From Bacteroidales bacterium (GTDB taxonomy: Bacteria > Bacteroidota > Bacteroidia > Bacteroidales > UBA932): a stretch of 40,670 bases of DNA. The DNA is taken from assembly GCA_017614795.1 (NCBI GenBank), contig JAGABD010000065.1, positions 1 through 40,670 on the forward strand, given 5' to 3'. Position numbers and translations under genes: made by a program. The notes beneath the pieces are model-generated. The model saw nothing but the letters and a program-made list of their open reading frames with translations, was not told the origin of the DNA and ran no database searches. Below, in pieces: positions 23,482-31,996 of the stretch; positions within the stretch are counted from its first letter, which is position 1, and every line of letters begins with the position of its first letter.

Positions 23482-25653
23482 ATGAACATCCGCCTGTCCG
23501 CCATATTGCTCGCCGCGCTGCTCGCTTCCGCCTGCAGTACCACGCGCGTGTTGCAGAAGGACGAGTACAGGCTCGCGAAGAACAAGCTGACAGTCAAGGA
23601 GAAGAGCGAGGTCACGCCCGGCTCCCTCTCCTCTTATATCAGGCAGGACGCCAACGGCAGCGGCATTTTCGGCTGGAATCCCTTCGTGGGAATGTACAAC
23701 CTCAGCCGCAGGGACGGATTCTGGCACAAGATAGGCGAAGCCCCCGTGGTCTACGACAAGGACGCAGTGGGGGCCTCGATAGAGAACATAGCCACCCGCC
23801 TGGAGTATCTGGGCTATTACAATTCGGTGATAGACACGGTCACGACGGTGCGCAGGCGCTGCGTCAAGGTCGATTACATAGTCCACCCGGGCAAGCAGTA
23901 TCCGGTATCGTCCATATCGTACGAGTTGCCCGACGACCGGATGTTCCGCGAAGAGTTCTATGCCGACAGCGCGAACGTGCGCAAGGCTCTCGGCGGCGCT
24001 CCCCTCTCGGAACAGGCCCTGGAGGCTGAAACCGCCCGTGGAGCGGCCTATTTCCGCGATCTGGGCTACTTCACCTTCAACAAGGGCTTCTATACTTTCG
24101 AGGCCGATACGGTGGGCGGAGAGGCAAGGCTCGTATACCGCATCAACAATTTCGCGAGGAACGAATCCCCCGACAAGGCGGCTCCCATCGAAAAGTACAG
24201 GTTCGGAAAGGTGAACATCACATGGCCGTCCACCCTGAAGTTCCGCCGCAGGGTGCTGAAAGGGCTCAACACCATCCGTCCGGGCGAGCTCTACAGCGCA
24301 AGCACCGTAAATACGACCTACACCCGCCTGTCGTCCCTCCGCGTCTTCAGCGGCGTGGCGATTGAGATGAATCCCGTGGAGGACAAGCGCGTCGACGCCA
24401 ACATCAAGCTGACTCCCAGCGCCCAGCAGGGCTTCAAGGTGAATATGGAGGCATCCACAAACTCATCCGGCCTCATCGGCGTGTCGCCCAAGCTGAACTA
24501 CTTCCACAAGAACATCTTCCACGGCGGAGAGTGGCTCAACGTTGGTTTCTCGGGCAATTTCCAGTTCAAACCCGACGACAACACCCGCGCCACGGAATAC
24601 GGTATCAACGCGGGAATCAGTTTTCCCCGTTTCCTCGGACTTCCCTATCGGGCTTTCCGAAGGGCAAACATACCCAGAACTGAAATAAACGGCTCCTTCA
24701 ACTATCAGGACCGCCCCGAATACACCCGCTCGATCGTGTCCACGGGCTTCGGCTATACGGGCCGCATAAGCAAAGGCAGGGTGTCATACCAGATCTATCC
24801 GCTGCAGCTGAACTTCGTGCGCCTGTTCAACCTCGACGCCGACTTCAGCGCCACGATGGACAGCAACCCCTATATGCGCTATTCCTTCCAGGACCATCTG
24901 GATGCGGGCAGCGGGCTGATACTCTACTACAATTCCAGCACGGACATAGTTCCGCAGGGCTCCTACCGCTTCCACAGGCTTGCGGTGGACCTCTCCGGCA
25001 ACGTGCTTTCGGCCTTCAAGGGCTCTATGCCCAAGAATGCCGACGGAGCCGCCATGCTTTTCGGTTCGCCGTTCGCCCAGTATGCCCGCGCCGAATACTC
25101 TTTCGGCAAGACCTGGCGTTATGGCTTCCACGAGAAGACGGCCGTCGCAACACGCTTCCTCATCGGCGGCGGATATGCCTACGGCAATTCATCGGCGCTC
25201 CCCTTCGAGAAGCAGTTCTACGCCGGCGGAGCGAGCAGCATGAGAGGCTGGCAGGCACGTGCCCTCGGCCCGGGAACCCAGCAGCCCAACAAGTCCTTCA
25301 TAATCCCCAGCCAGACCGGCGATTTCAAGCTTGAAGCCAATATAGAGTACCGCTTCGACATAGTCTGGAAGCTGGAAGGCGCCCTCTTCGCCGACGTAGG
25401 CAACGTATGGACTCTCCAGAACGACGACGCTTCGGCCGACGGGGCGTTCGACCCCAAGACCTTTTACAAGACTCTTGGCGCCGACTGGGGCCTCGGCCTC
25501 CGCGTCAACCTCGAATTCATCCTCCTCCGCCTCGACTGGGGCATCAAGCTCTACAACCCTGTCCTCGAAGAGGATTCCCGCCTCATAGGCCCTCAGGACT
25601 GGCTCCGCGGCGGCGGCAGCGCCCTGCACTTTGGTATAGGTTATCCCTTCTGA
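23482..25653 (+). CDS. tamL: TamL: lipidated TamA/BamA-like outer-membrane assembly protein
   Basis: The 723-residue protein belongs to the Omp85 superfamily, which inserts proteins into the outer membrane. Unlike proteobacterial TamA, it has a lipoprotein signal (LLAALLASAC, Cys at about residue 19), the mark of the Bacteroidota TamL form. POTRA-like domains occupy roughly residues 40-330 (EYLGYYNSVIDTV, YFRDLGYFTFNKGFYTF, TYTRLSSLRVFSGVAIEM). The 16-strand barrel follows and contains the conserved GGASSMRGWQARALGPG, where the superfamily has an (V/I)RG(F/Y) loop motif, then ends in FGIGYPF. The open frame runs back into rarA, but ATG 23482 directly precedes the signal peptide. No tamB is nearby in this window. 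Confidence 0.9.
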   Translation: MNIRLSAILLAALLASACSTTRVLQKDEYRLAKNKLTVKEKSEVTPGSLSSYIRQDANGSGIFGWNPFVGMYNLSRRDGFWHKIGEAPVVYDKDAVGASIENIATRLEYLGYYNSVIDTVTTVRRRCVKVDYIVHPGKQYPVSSISYELPDDRMFREEFYADSANVRKALGGAPLSEQALEAETARGAAYFRDLGYFTFNKGFYTFEADTVGGEARLVYRINNFARNESPDKAAPIEKYRFGKVNITWPSTLKFRRRVLKGLNTIRPGELYSASTVNTTYTRLSSLRVFSGVAIEMNPVEDKRVDANIKLTPSAQQGFKVNMEASTNSSGLIGVSPKLNYFHKNIFHGGEWLNVGFSGNFQFKPDDNTRATEYGINAGISFPRFLGLPYRAFRRANIPRTEINGSFNYQDRPEYTRSIVSTGFGYTGRISKGRVSYQIYPLQLNFVRLFNLDADFSATMDSNPYMRYSFQDHLDAGSGLILYYNSSTDIVPQGSYRFHRLAVDLSGNVLSAFKGSMPKNADGAAMLFGSPFAQYARAEYSFGKTWRYGFHEKTAVATRFLIGGGYAYGNSSALPFEKQFYAGGASSMRGWQARALGPGTQQPNKSFIIPSQTGDFKLEANIEYRFDIVWKLEGALFADVGNVWTLQNDDASADGAFDPKTFYKTLGADWGLGLRVNLEFILLRLDWGIKLYNPVLEEDSRLIGPQDWLRGGGSALHFGIGYPF

Positions 25654-25655
25654 TT

Positions 25656-26357
25656 ATGGAAATATCTCACAATGAAATAAAGTTCGTAAGGAGCCTGCAG
25701 CAGAAGAAGTTCCGCGAGGAGCACGGAGTGTTCGTGGTGGAGGGCGAAAAGATGGTGCAGGAGGCCCTGGAATCGGGTTTCAAGGTGGAGAAGGTGTACA
25801 GGCGCGAGGAGCTTGGCGAGAAGGCCATGGAGAGGCTCAGCGCGATGAGTTCGCCGTCTCCCGTAGTTGCTGTGGTGAGGATGCCCGAACCGGCAGTTCC
25901 GGAGGTCGGCGGCCTGTGCCTTGCGCTGGATTCCGTAAGGGATCCGGGCAACCTCGGGACCATACTTCGCATCGCCGACTGGTTCGGCATCGACTGCATC
26001 TTCGCCTCCCCCGACAGCGCCGATGTCTACAATCCCAAAGTGGTGCAGGCGTCGATGGGTGCGATATTCCGTAAAAAGGTGATTTACTGCGATTTGACCG
26101 CACTTTGCGAAAGCTTTGCTAAAAGTGGAAAACGGGTGTTCGGAACCTTCCTCGAAGGGGCCGACATCTATGCTTCGGAGCTCCCCGGAGAGGGCTTGAT
26201 CGTGATGGGAAACGAGGCCAACGGCATCTCCCCCGAGGTGGCCGCGAAGGTCACCGACAGGATCACCATCCCTTCGTTCGGAGGCGGCGCCGAATCGCTG
26301 AACGTGGCGGTCGCTACGGCGGTCGCCGTGTCTGAATTCAGGAGGCGTTGCAGATGA
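25656..26357 (+). CDS. SpoU/TrmH-family RNA 2'-O-methyltransferase
   Basis: This SPOUT-class enzyme methylates a ribose 2'-OH in rRNA or tRNA with S-adenosylmethionine. The 233 residues have an N-terminal substrate-binding part (KKFREEHGVFVVEGEKMVQEAL) and the three knot motifs: DPGNLGTILRIADWFG, GLIVMGNEANGIS and IPSFGGGAESLNVAVATAVAV. ATG 25656 lies 2 bp after tamL. Its TGA overlaps the next ATG (ATGA). The RNA target is not readable from sequence. Confidence 0.9.
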   Translation: MEISHNEIKFVRSLQQKKFREEHGVFVVEGEKMVQEALESGFKVEKVYRREELGEKAMERLSAMSSPSPVVAVVRMPEPAVPEVGGLCLALDSVRDPGNLGTILRIADWFGIDCIFASPDSADVYNPKVVQASMGAIFRKKVIYCDLTALCESFAKSGKRVFGTFLEGADIYASELPGEGLIVMGNEANGISPEVAAKVTDRITIPSFGGGAESLNVAVATAVAVSEFRRRCR

Positions 26358-27661
26358 GGCACATTATTTACCAGGTACTCCCCCGCATCTGGGGCGGCGG
26401 CAAGCTGTCGGAATGGGACGCTCCCGTTTTCGACTATCTGAAGTCGCTGGGAGTCGATACGGTATGGTATACGGGAATAATCCGCCACGCGAGCGGGAAA
26501 CCCTTCGTTAAGGGCAATCCGGGCTCGCCCTACGCCATCTCCGACTACTTCGACGTGAATCCCTATCTGGCGGACAGGCCTGCCAGCCGCATGGCCGAGT
26601 TCGAGGCCCTGGTCAAACGTACTCACAAGGCTGGTTTGAAGGCAATCATAGACTTTGTGCCCAACCACGTCGCCTGCGACAATGGGCAGCTGCCGGTGCA
26701 TCCCTGGTGCGACTACGACTGGACCGACACGCGCAAGGTCGACTACGGCAACCCCGAAACCTTCGGCAAAATGCTGGAAATTCTGCGTTTCTGGGCTTCC
26801 AAGGGCGTCGACGGCTTCCGCTGCGATATGGTTGAGATGGTGCCCGTGGGTTTCTTCGGATGGCTCATTCCCGAACTGAAAAAGGAATATCCCGGTCTGT
26901 TGTTCATAGGCGAGGCCTACGACCGCGCCAACTATCGTCCGCTGCTCGATGCCGGGTTCGACCTTCTGTACGACAAATCCGGCGTATACGATATCCTGCG
27001 CGGCATAATTTGTGACGGCAGGAGCGCCCGCGAACTCACTGGCAACTGGCAGTTCCTGCAGGATATTCAGCCCCGGATGCTGAATTTCCTTGAGAACCAC
27101 GACGAACAGCGGATAGCGAGTCCGTTCTTTGCGGGCAACCCCCGGAAAGCCTATGCGGCCTGGGCGTTCTGCAGCCTGTTCAATACAGCCTCGGTTATGC
27201 TCTACGCAGGCCAGGAACTGGGCGAGACGGCGTCAGAGGGCGCGGAAGGGCGTACTTCCATCTTCGACTGGACAGCACCGGTGACGCTGAAGCATCTGCA
27301 CGCGACGATCCATTCGCGAAAACCTCTTCCCGCAAAGGAGAAGGCAGTGCTGGAGCGTTACAGGCAGATACTCACGGTGGCATCCTCTCCCCTCGCCTCG
27401 GAGGGCTCGAATTACGACCTGTGCTGGCTCAACGAAGGCTCGGAGGGGTTCGATCCCGACAGGCATTTCGCCTTCCTGCGCCACGACGGAAACCGTTGCA
27501 TCCTGGTCTTCTGCAATTTCTCGGACAGCCCGGCAAAAGCGTTCGTACGCATTCCGGAGGGCATAATAGAAAAATGCCGCCCTGTGGAAGGCGGCATTGT
27601 GGTGAGCGCACCCGCTTGGGATGCGGCGCTTGTGGAGCTTACCAGCCGAGAATCTTCTTGA
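26354..27661 (+). CDS. GH13 alpha-amylase family protein, cytoplasmic
   Basis: The 435 residues form a GH13 barrel. Region I is DFVPNH, region II DGFRCDM with the nucleophile Asp at about 158, region III FIGEAYD with the acid/base Glu at about 187, and region IV ENHDEQ with the third acid at about 250. There is no signal peptide, so it acts inside the cell, probably on maltodextrin or glycogen-type glucans. A short C-terminal beta domain follows. The start is ATG 26354 in an ATGA overlap with the methylase gene; a TTG two codons earlier is less likely. The last 23 bp overlap the phosphofructokinase gene on the other strand, and that gene's terminator lies within this one. Confidence 0.88.
   Translation: MRHIIYQVLPRIWGGGKLSEWDAPVFDYLKSLGVDTVWYTGIIRHASGKPFVKGNPGSPYAISDYFDVNPYLADRPASRMAEFEALVKRTHKAGLKAIIDFVPNHVACDNGQLPVHPWCDYDWTDTRKVDYGNPETFGKMLEILRFWASKGVDGFRCDMVEMVPVGFFGWLIPELKKEYPGLLFIGEAYDRANYRPLLDAGFDLLYDKSGVYDILRGIICDGRSARELTGNWQFLQDIQPRMLNFLENHDEQRIASPFFAGNPRKAYAAWAFCSLFNTASVMLYAGQELGETASEGAEGRTSIFDWTAPVTLKHLHATIHSRKPLPAKEKAVLERYRQILTVASSPLASEGSNYDLCWLNEGSEGFDPDRHFAFLRHDGNRCILVFCNFSDSPAKAFVRIPEGIIEKCRPVEGGIVVSAPAWDAALVELTSRESS
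27570..27598 (-). terminator. Intrinsic terminator of the phosphofructokinase gene, inside the amylase gene
   Basis: On the minus strand a 9-bp perfect stem (AATGCCGCC, 8-nt loop, GGCGGCATT) runs into TTTTT, 41 nt past the phosphofructokinase stop. On the plus strand no T-run follows, so it should stop only the minus-strand transcript. Confidence 0.75.
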
Positions 27662-28868
27662 AATCGTAGTCGGCGGGGTTGCTGACGATGGCTTTGGCGG
27701 CCTCGTAATCCTCAGGAGTGATATAGTGGCAGATATGCGCGTAGTAGTTGCGCGCGATGCCGCCGTTGATATCCACCCTGCGGGGAGGAATCTTGCCCTC
27801 GGCATTCTGCAGGTCGTGCAGATAGAGGGGTTTCGCGTTGCCGAAAGCGTCGACATAGACCATGCAGCCGGTCTCGCCCTTGCTGAAGAGCTCGTAAACG
27901 CCCATTGCAAGCTCGCTGCAATATGTAAGGTCGTATGCGATAGGATCCTGGCAGCGTACGTCGTAGCCTATTTCCACGGGACGGGTCTTGACCTTGAGGC
28001 CGATCTTCTTGAACTCCTTCTCGAGAATGTCGTTGAAGAGCACAGCCTTGCTGATCTTGCCGAGTTCGGGATGTCCGTGCTCGTCGTAGGTCATGGACAC
28101 GCCGGCGTTCTTGATTTCCTGGGGATCCAGGTCGTGGAAAACGCCTTCTGCCACCACCACGGTGCCGTACTGGATGCCGAGGAGCTTGCGCTTGATGATG
28201 GTTGAAAGGGCCAGCTTGACTATCTTGTCGAGGGAGATGCCGGTCTTGTTGAACATCTCGGGGATGATGGTCATAGGGCAGTGGGTGGCTTCGCCGATAC
28301 CCAGGGCGAGATGTCCCGCGCTGCGTCCCATTGCGCTGATAAGCAGCCAGTTGCCGGAGGTGCGGGCATCCTCGTAGACGGTGCGTGCGAGATGCGCTCC
28401 CTCGTCCTTGGCGGAGTTGAATCCGAAGGTCGGGGTGTTGTCGGGCAGAGGCAGGTCGTTGTCGATGGTCTTGGGGACGTGGATGTTCGCGATGGCATAT
28501 TTCTTCGCCTCGAGGAACTTGGCGATGCGGTTTGCCGTGGATGCGGTATCATCTCCGCCGACGGTCACAAGAAGCTTGATGTTGTTCTCCTTGAAGAGCT
28601 CGAGGTTGAAGTTCTGCTCGAAGTCGGCGTCCGTGGGTTTGAAGCGGCTCATCTGAAGGTAGGAGCCTCCCCTGTTGAAATAGGCGTCTGCCTTGAAGAA
28701 ATCGATGTCCTCGGTGCGGGGATTCTTGCTGAAAAGCCCGGAATAACCTCCGTGGAGGCCTATTACGCGGTAGCCGTTGGAGAGAAAAGTCTTTGCGACC
28801 GAGAAAACGACGGTGTTCATGCCCGGGGCCGGGCCGCCGCCGCAAAGGATGATGATTGAATCTTTCAT
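27639..28868 (-). CDS. Pyrophosphate-type 6-phosphofructokinase
   Basis: This enzyme interconverts fructose-6-phosphate and fructose-1,6-bisphosphate. The 409 residues contain CGGGPAPGMNTV (phosphoryl donor loop), GGDDT (104-108) and PKTIDND (132-138). In this family Asp in GGDD and Lys in PKTIDND mark use of pyrophosphate, while ATP enzymes carry Gly at both places. The reaction would then be reversible and save ATP. The ATG at 28868 is chosen because the conserved domain begins at once (MKDSIIILCGG). ATG 28886 would add six residues and TTG 28892 lies too near the predicted transcription start. It is monocistronic, with its own promoter and terminator. Confidence 0.92.
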   Translation of the reverse strand: MKDSIIILCGGGPAPGMNTVVFSVAKTFLSNGYRVIGLHGGYSGLFSKNPRTEDIDFFKADAYFNRGGSYLQMSRFKPTDADFEQNFNLELFKENNIKLLVTVGGDDTASTANRIAKFLEAKKYAIANIHVPKTIDNDLPLPDNTPTFGFNSAKDEGAHLARTVYEDARTSGNWLLISAMGRSAGHLALGIGEATHCPMTIIPEMFNKTGISLDKIVKLALSTIIKRKLLGIQYGTVVVAEGVFHDLDPQEIKNAGVSMTYDEHGHPELGKISKAVLFNDILEKEFKKIGLKVKTRPVEIGYDVRCQDPIAYDLTYCSELAMGVYELFSKGETGCMVYVDAFGNAKPLYLHDLQNAEGKIPPRRVDINGGIARNYYAHICHYITPEDYEAAKAIVSNPADYDFKKILGW

Positions 28869-28901
28869 ATCGTTGATAATTGACATTTCCAAAAGCGACA
28901 G

Positions 28902-28932
28902 CGAATTTACAACAAATTAGTCTAATCTCAAA
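28902..28932 (-). promoter_or_regulatory. Promoter of the phosphofructokinase gene
   Basis: On the minus strand TTTG (28932-28929), 19 bp, TAAATTCG (28909-28902): one mismatch in the -7 box. The predicted start near 28898 leaves about 29 nt before ATG 28868. It is divergent from the ligA promoter. Confidence 0.6.
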
Positions 28933-28966
28933 TAGCTGGCGTATTGCCTTTTTTAGCGAAATAGTG

Positions 28967-28974
28967 TATATTTG
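28967..28974 (+). promoter_or_regulatory. -7 promoter box of the ligA run
   Basis: TATATTTG is an exact -7 match, with ATTG (28943-28946) 20 bp upstream as a near -33. An ATG in the ligA frame follows after only 6 nt (28981); the more likely ligA start is 29011. Confidence 0.6.
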
Positions 28975-29010
28975 CAGATTATGTGCGTATATGCGCACGC
29001 CACGCACAAG

Positions 29011-31071
29011 ATGGACAGGCAACAGGCAAAAGAACGCATAGACTACCTCAGGGGCACTCTCCGCGAGAACTCCAGGCTGTACTATGTGGAGAATGCACCG
29101 GTCATTTCGGACTACGAGTTCGATATGCTGATGCATGAGCTGGAGTCGCTTGAAGCCGAATTCCCCGAATTCGCGAGCGAAGACTCCCCCACCCGCAAGG
29201 TGGGCAGCGACCTGGAGAAGGGTTTCGTGCAGAAGCCCCACCGCTATCCTATGCTCTCGCTTGCCAACACCTATTCCATCGAGGAAGTCGAAGAATTCGC
29301 CGCGAGGGCCGAGAAAAGCCTTCAGAGCGGATTCTCCTGGTGCTGCGAGCTCAAGTTCGACGGCACCGCCATTTGCCTGACCTACCGCAACGGCGTGCTT
29401 GCGCAGGCGCTCACCCGGGGCGACGGCGTGGTCGGGGACGATGTCACCGCGAACGCCCGCCGTATCGGCAACCTGCCCCTCCGCCTTCACGGGAACTATC
29501 CCGCGGAATTCGAAATCAGGGGCGAAGTGCTGATGCCCTACGCCGCATTCGACGCGCTCAACCACGAACGCGAACTGCAGGAGGAAGCCCCCTTCGCGAA
29601 CCCCCGCAACGCCGCTTCGGGCTCTCTAAAGCTGCAGGATCCCGAGGAAGTCGCGCACAGAGGCCTCTACTGCACTCTCTACCATATTCCCGCCCAGAGC
29701 CTGAGTTTCGCCTCCCACGACGAAGCGCTGAAGGCGGCAGCATCCTGGGGACTCCCGGTTTCCGAGAACAGGCGGCTCTGCCACAGCATTCCCGAAATCA
29801 GGGAATACATAGACTACTGGGACACCCAGCGCAAGTTCCTCCCCTATGCCACCGACGGCATAGTAATCAAGATAAACGAGATGGAATACCAGCGCGAGCT
29901 CGGATACACCTCCAAGTCTCCCCGCTGGGCCGTGGCGTACAAATTCAAGGCTGAACAGGCCTGCACGCCCATTCTTTCGATAGACTACCAGGTGGGACGC
30001 ACCGGAGCGGTCACGCCCGTGGCGAACCTCGAACCCGTCCAGCTGTCCGGCACCGTTGTAAAGAGGGCAACTCTGGTAAATGCCGACCAGATGCAGATGC
30101 TCGACATCCGCGAAGGCGACTGGGTATATGTGGAGAAGGGAGGAGAAATAATCCCGAAGATAACGGGAGTGGAGGAATCTAAGCGCCAGCCCGGCGCGAA
30201 GGCCCCCGTGTTCCCCGCCGTCTGCCCCGACTGCGGCACTCCCCTTGTCCGCGAGGAGGACGAAGCCAAGTGGTTCTGCCCCAACAAGGACGGCTGTCCT
30301 ATGCAGATAAAGGGCGCCCTGATCCACTTTATGAGCCGCAAGGCGATGAACATCCTCGCAGGCGAAATGACGGTGGAGCAGTTCTACAACCTCGGTCTGG
30401 TGCGCACTCCGGCGGACCTCTATTCCCTCAGCGAGAACCAGCTTCTGATGCTCGAGGGCTGGAAGGAGAAATCGGCTAAGCGTTTTCTCGCCAGTCTGAC
30501 GGAATCCCGCAAAGTGCCTTTCGAGAGGGTTCTGTTCGCAATAGGCATACGTTTCGTGGGAGAAACGACCGCACGCGAACTGGCGGCGCATTTCGGCAGC
30601 ATCGACGCTTTGGCCGCAGCCACGCGCGAACAGCTTCTGGAAGTGCAGGACATAGGAGACGTGATAGCGGACAGCGTGGTGGCGTTTTTCGCCAATCCCG
30701 CGCACGTGAAGGAGATCGAACGCCTGCGCTCCGCCGGACTCCGGTTGAGCGGCAAAGGCGCGGCGGAAGCCCTTTCCGATGCCCTCGCAGGCAAGACGAT
30801 AGTCTTTTCCGGCACTTTCAGCGTATCCCGCGACGATATCAAGGCGCTGATAGAGGCGAACGGCGGCAAGAACAGCGGCAGCGTGAGTTCCAAGACCTCC
30901 TTCCTGCTGGCGGGCGACAACCCGGGGCCGGAGAAGGTCCGCAAGTGCGAGGAGCTCGGCATCGGCATAATAGACGAGAAGACTTTCAGGGAGATGATTC
31001 CGGCCGCGCAGCCGGCATCGGAGCCCGAAAGCGAAACCCCGGAAGAATCCGGACAGTTAAGCCTTTTTTAG
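29011..31071 (+). CDS. ligA: NAD-dependent DNA ligase
   Basis: LigA seals nicks during replication and repair using NAD+. The 686 residues have domain Ia (MDRQQAKERIDYLRG), the adenylation motif CELKFDGTAI, an OB fold (VGRTGAVTPVANLEPV), a zinc finger (CPDCG with WFCPNKDGCPMQ), helix-hairpin-helix repeats and a C-terminal BRCT domain (GKTIVFSGTF). From ATG 29011 the reactive Lys is residue 115, the same number as in E. coli LigA, which favours this start over ATG 28981 (ten residues more). The protein ends in a charged tail, QLSLF. The yihY-like gene starts 1 bp after the stop. Confidence 0.96.
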   Translation: MDRQQAKERIDYLRGTLRENSRLYYVENAPVISDYEFDMLMHELESLEAEFPEFASEDSPTRKVGSDLEKGFVQKPHRYPMLSLANTYSIEEVEEFAARAEKSLQSGFSWCCELKFDGTAICLTYRNGVLAQALTRGDGVVGDDVTANARRIGNLPLRLHGNYPAEFEIRGEVLMPYAAFDALNHERELQEEAPFANPRNAASGSLKLQDPEEVAHRGLYCTLYHIPAQSLSFASHDEALKAAASWGLPVSENRRLCHSIPEIREYIDYWDTQRKFLPYATDGIVIKINEMEYQRELGYTSKSPRWAVAYKFKAEQACTPILSIDYQVGRTGAVTPVANLEPVQLSGTVVKRATLVNADQMQMLDIREGDWVYVEKGGEIIPKITGVEESKRQPGAKAPVFPAVCPDCGTPLVREEDEAKWFCPNKDGCPMQIKGALIHFMSRKAMNILAGEMTVEQFYNLGLVRTPADLYSLSENQLLMLEGWKEKSAKRFLASLTESRKVPFERVLFAIGIRFVGETTARELAAHFGSIDALAAATREQLLEVQDIGDVIADSVVAFFANPAHVKEIERLRSAGLRLSGKGAAEALSDALAGKTIVFSGTFSVSRDDIKALIEANGGKNSGSVSSKTSFLLAGDNPGPEKVRKCEELGIGIIDEKTFREMIPAAQPASEPESETPEESGQLSLF

Positions 31072-31072
31072 A

Positions 31073-31996
31073 ATGAGCCACAGTTGGAAAGAAATACGCG
31101 ACGTCCTGTTCACGAACAAGATATGGGAACTTGAAACCGATATGGCTTCCAAGGCATGGGGACGTTTCATCCACTTCGTGAAGGTGATACGCGACACGGT
31201 GGACACCTTCGCCGAAAACAGGATGGGCTTCCAGTGCGTCGCCCTGAGCTATTTCGTCACGCTGGCCTGCATCCCCTTCGTGGCGCTGGTATTCTTCGTG
31301 TCCAACGGACTCAGGATAACCGACGAGGTGACGGTGCTGCTCCAGAACGTCATTCCGGACAACGCCGAACTGCTGCACATCGCTCTCGAAAAGGCTCAGA
31401 ACATAATCCACGTGGCCCAGTCGGGGCCCGTGGGTCTCGTTTCCGCCCTGCTCTTCATCTGGGCCATCATCTGGCTGATGTTCCAGACGGAAAGGGTTTT
31501 CAACAACGTCTGGGGAATACGGAAGATCCCCCGCAACATCTTCAAGCGTTTCGGGTACTACCTCTCCTTCCTTTTCCTCGGGCCCTTCATAGTGATCATA
31601 TTCGCCTACGGCATAGCGCTTTACACCAACGCCTCGCACATCATCGGATGGGACCTCGGGCATTTCGCCTTCCTTACGAAGTTCCTCGGATGGCTGCTGT
31701 TCTACGGCATCACGGCGTTCACGCTCTCGGCGATGTACAAATTCATACCCGCCCCCAAGGTGAAATACGGTTTCGCCCTCCAGTCCGCCCTGTTCGCGGC
31801 CCTCGTGTTCGTAGGCTTCCAGTACCTGTATCTGGAGACCCAGATGTTCGTGAGCCGTCTGAACGCGGTCTATGGCGTCATAGCCGCCATCCCTCTCTTC
31901 CTAATCTGGCTGAATTTCAGCTGGCAGATTGTGATGTACGGCGCGGAACTGACTTACGCCCTCCAGCACCAAAGCAATGAGTCTGAGCAAGTTTAA
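31073..31996 (+). CDS. YihY/virulence factor BrkB family membrane protein
   Basis: This is a 307-residue inner-membrane protein with about six hydrophobic segments (for example ALSYFVTLACIPFVALVFFV, GLVSALLFIWAIIWLMF, GFALQSALFAALVFVGFQYLY, AIPLFLIWLNFSWQIVMYG). The family pattern is visible: FQCVALSYFVTL near the N-terminus and YGVIAAIPLFLIWLNFSWQIVMYGAEL at the C-terminus. The family was once called ribonuclease BN by mistake; its transport or structural role is not settled. It overlaps rel by 20 bp. Confidence 0.9.
   Translation: MSHSWKEIRDVLFTNKIWELETDMASKAWGRFIHFVKVIRDTVDTFAENRMGFQCVALSYFVTLACIPFVALVFFVSNGLRITDEVTVLLQNVIPDNAELLHIALEKAQNIIHVAQSGPVGLVSALLFIWAIIWLMFQTERVFNNVWGIRKIPRNIFKRFGYYLSFLFLGPFIVIIFAYGIALYTNASHIIGWDLGHFAFLTKFLGWLLFYGITAFTLSAMYKFIPAPKVKYGFALQSALFAALVFVGFQYLYLETQMFVSRLNAVYGVIAAIPLFLIWLNFSWQIVMYGAELTYALQHQSNESEQV

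Noticed and set aside
21018..23615. Minus-strand open frame of 865 codons across the GNAT gene and rarA
   Set aside because: It spans two clear plus-strand genes and has the biased composition of an antisense frame; no domain is visible.
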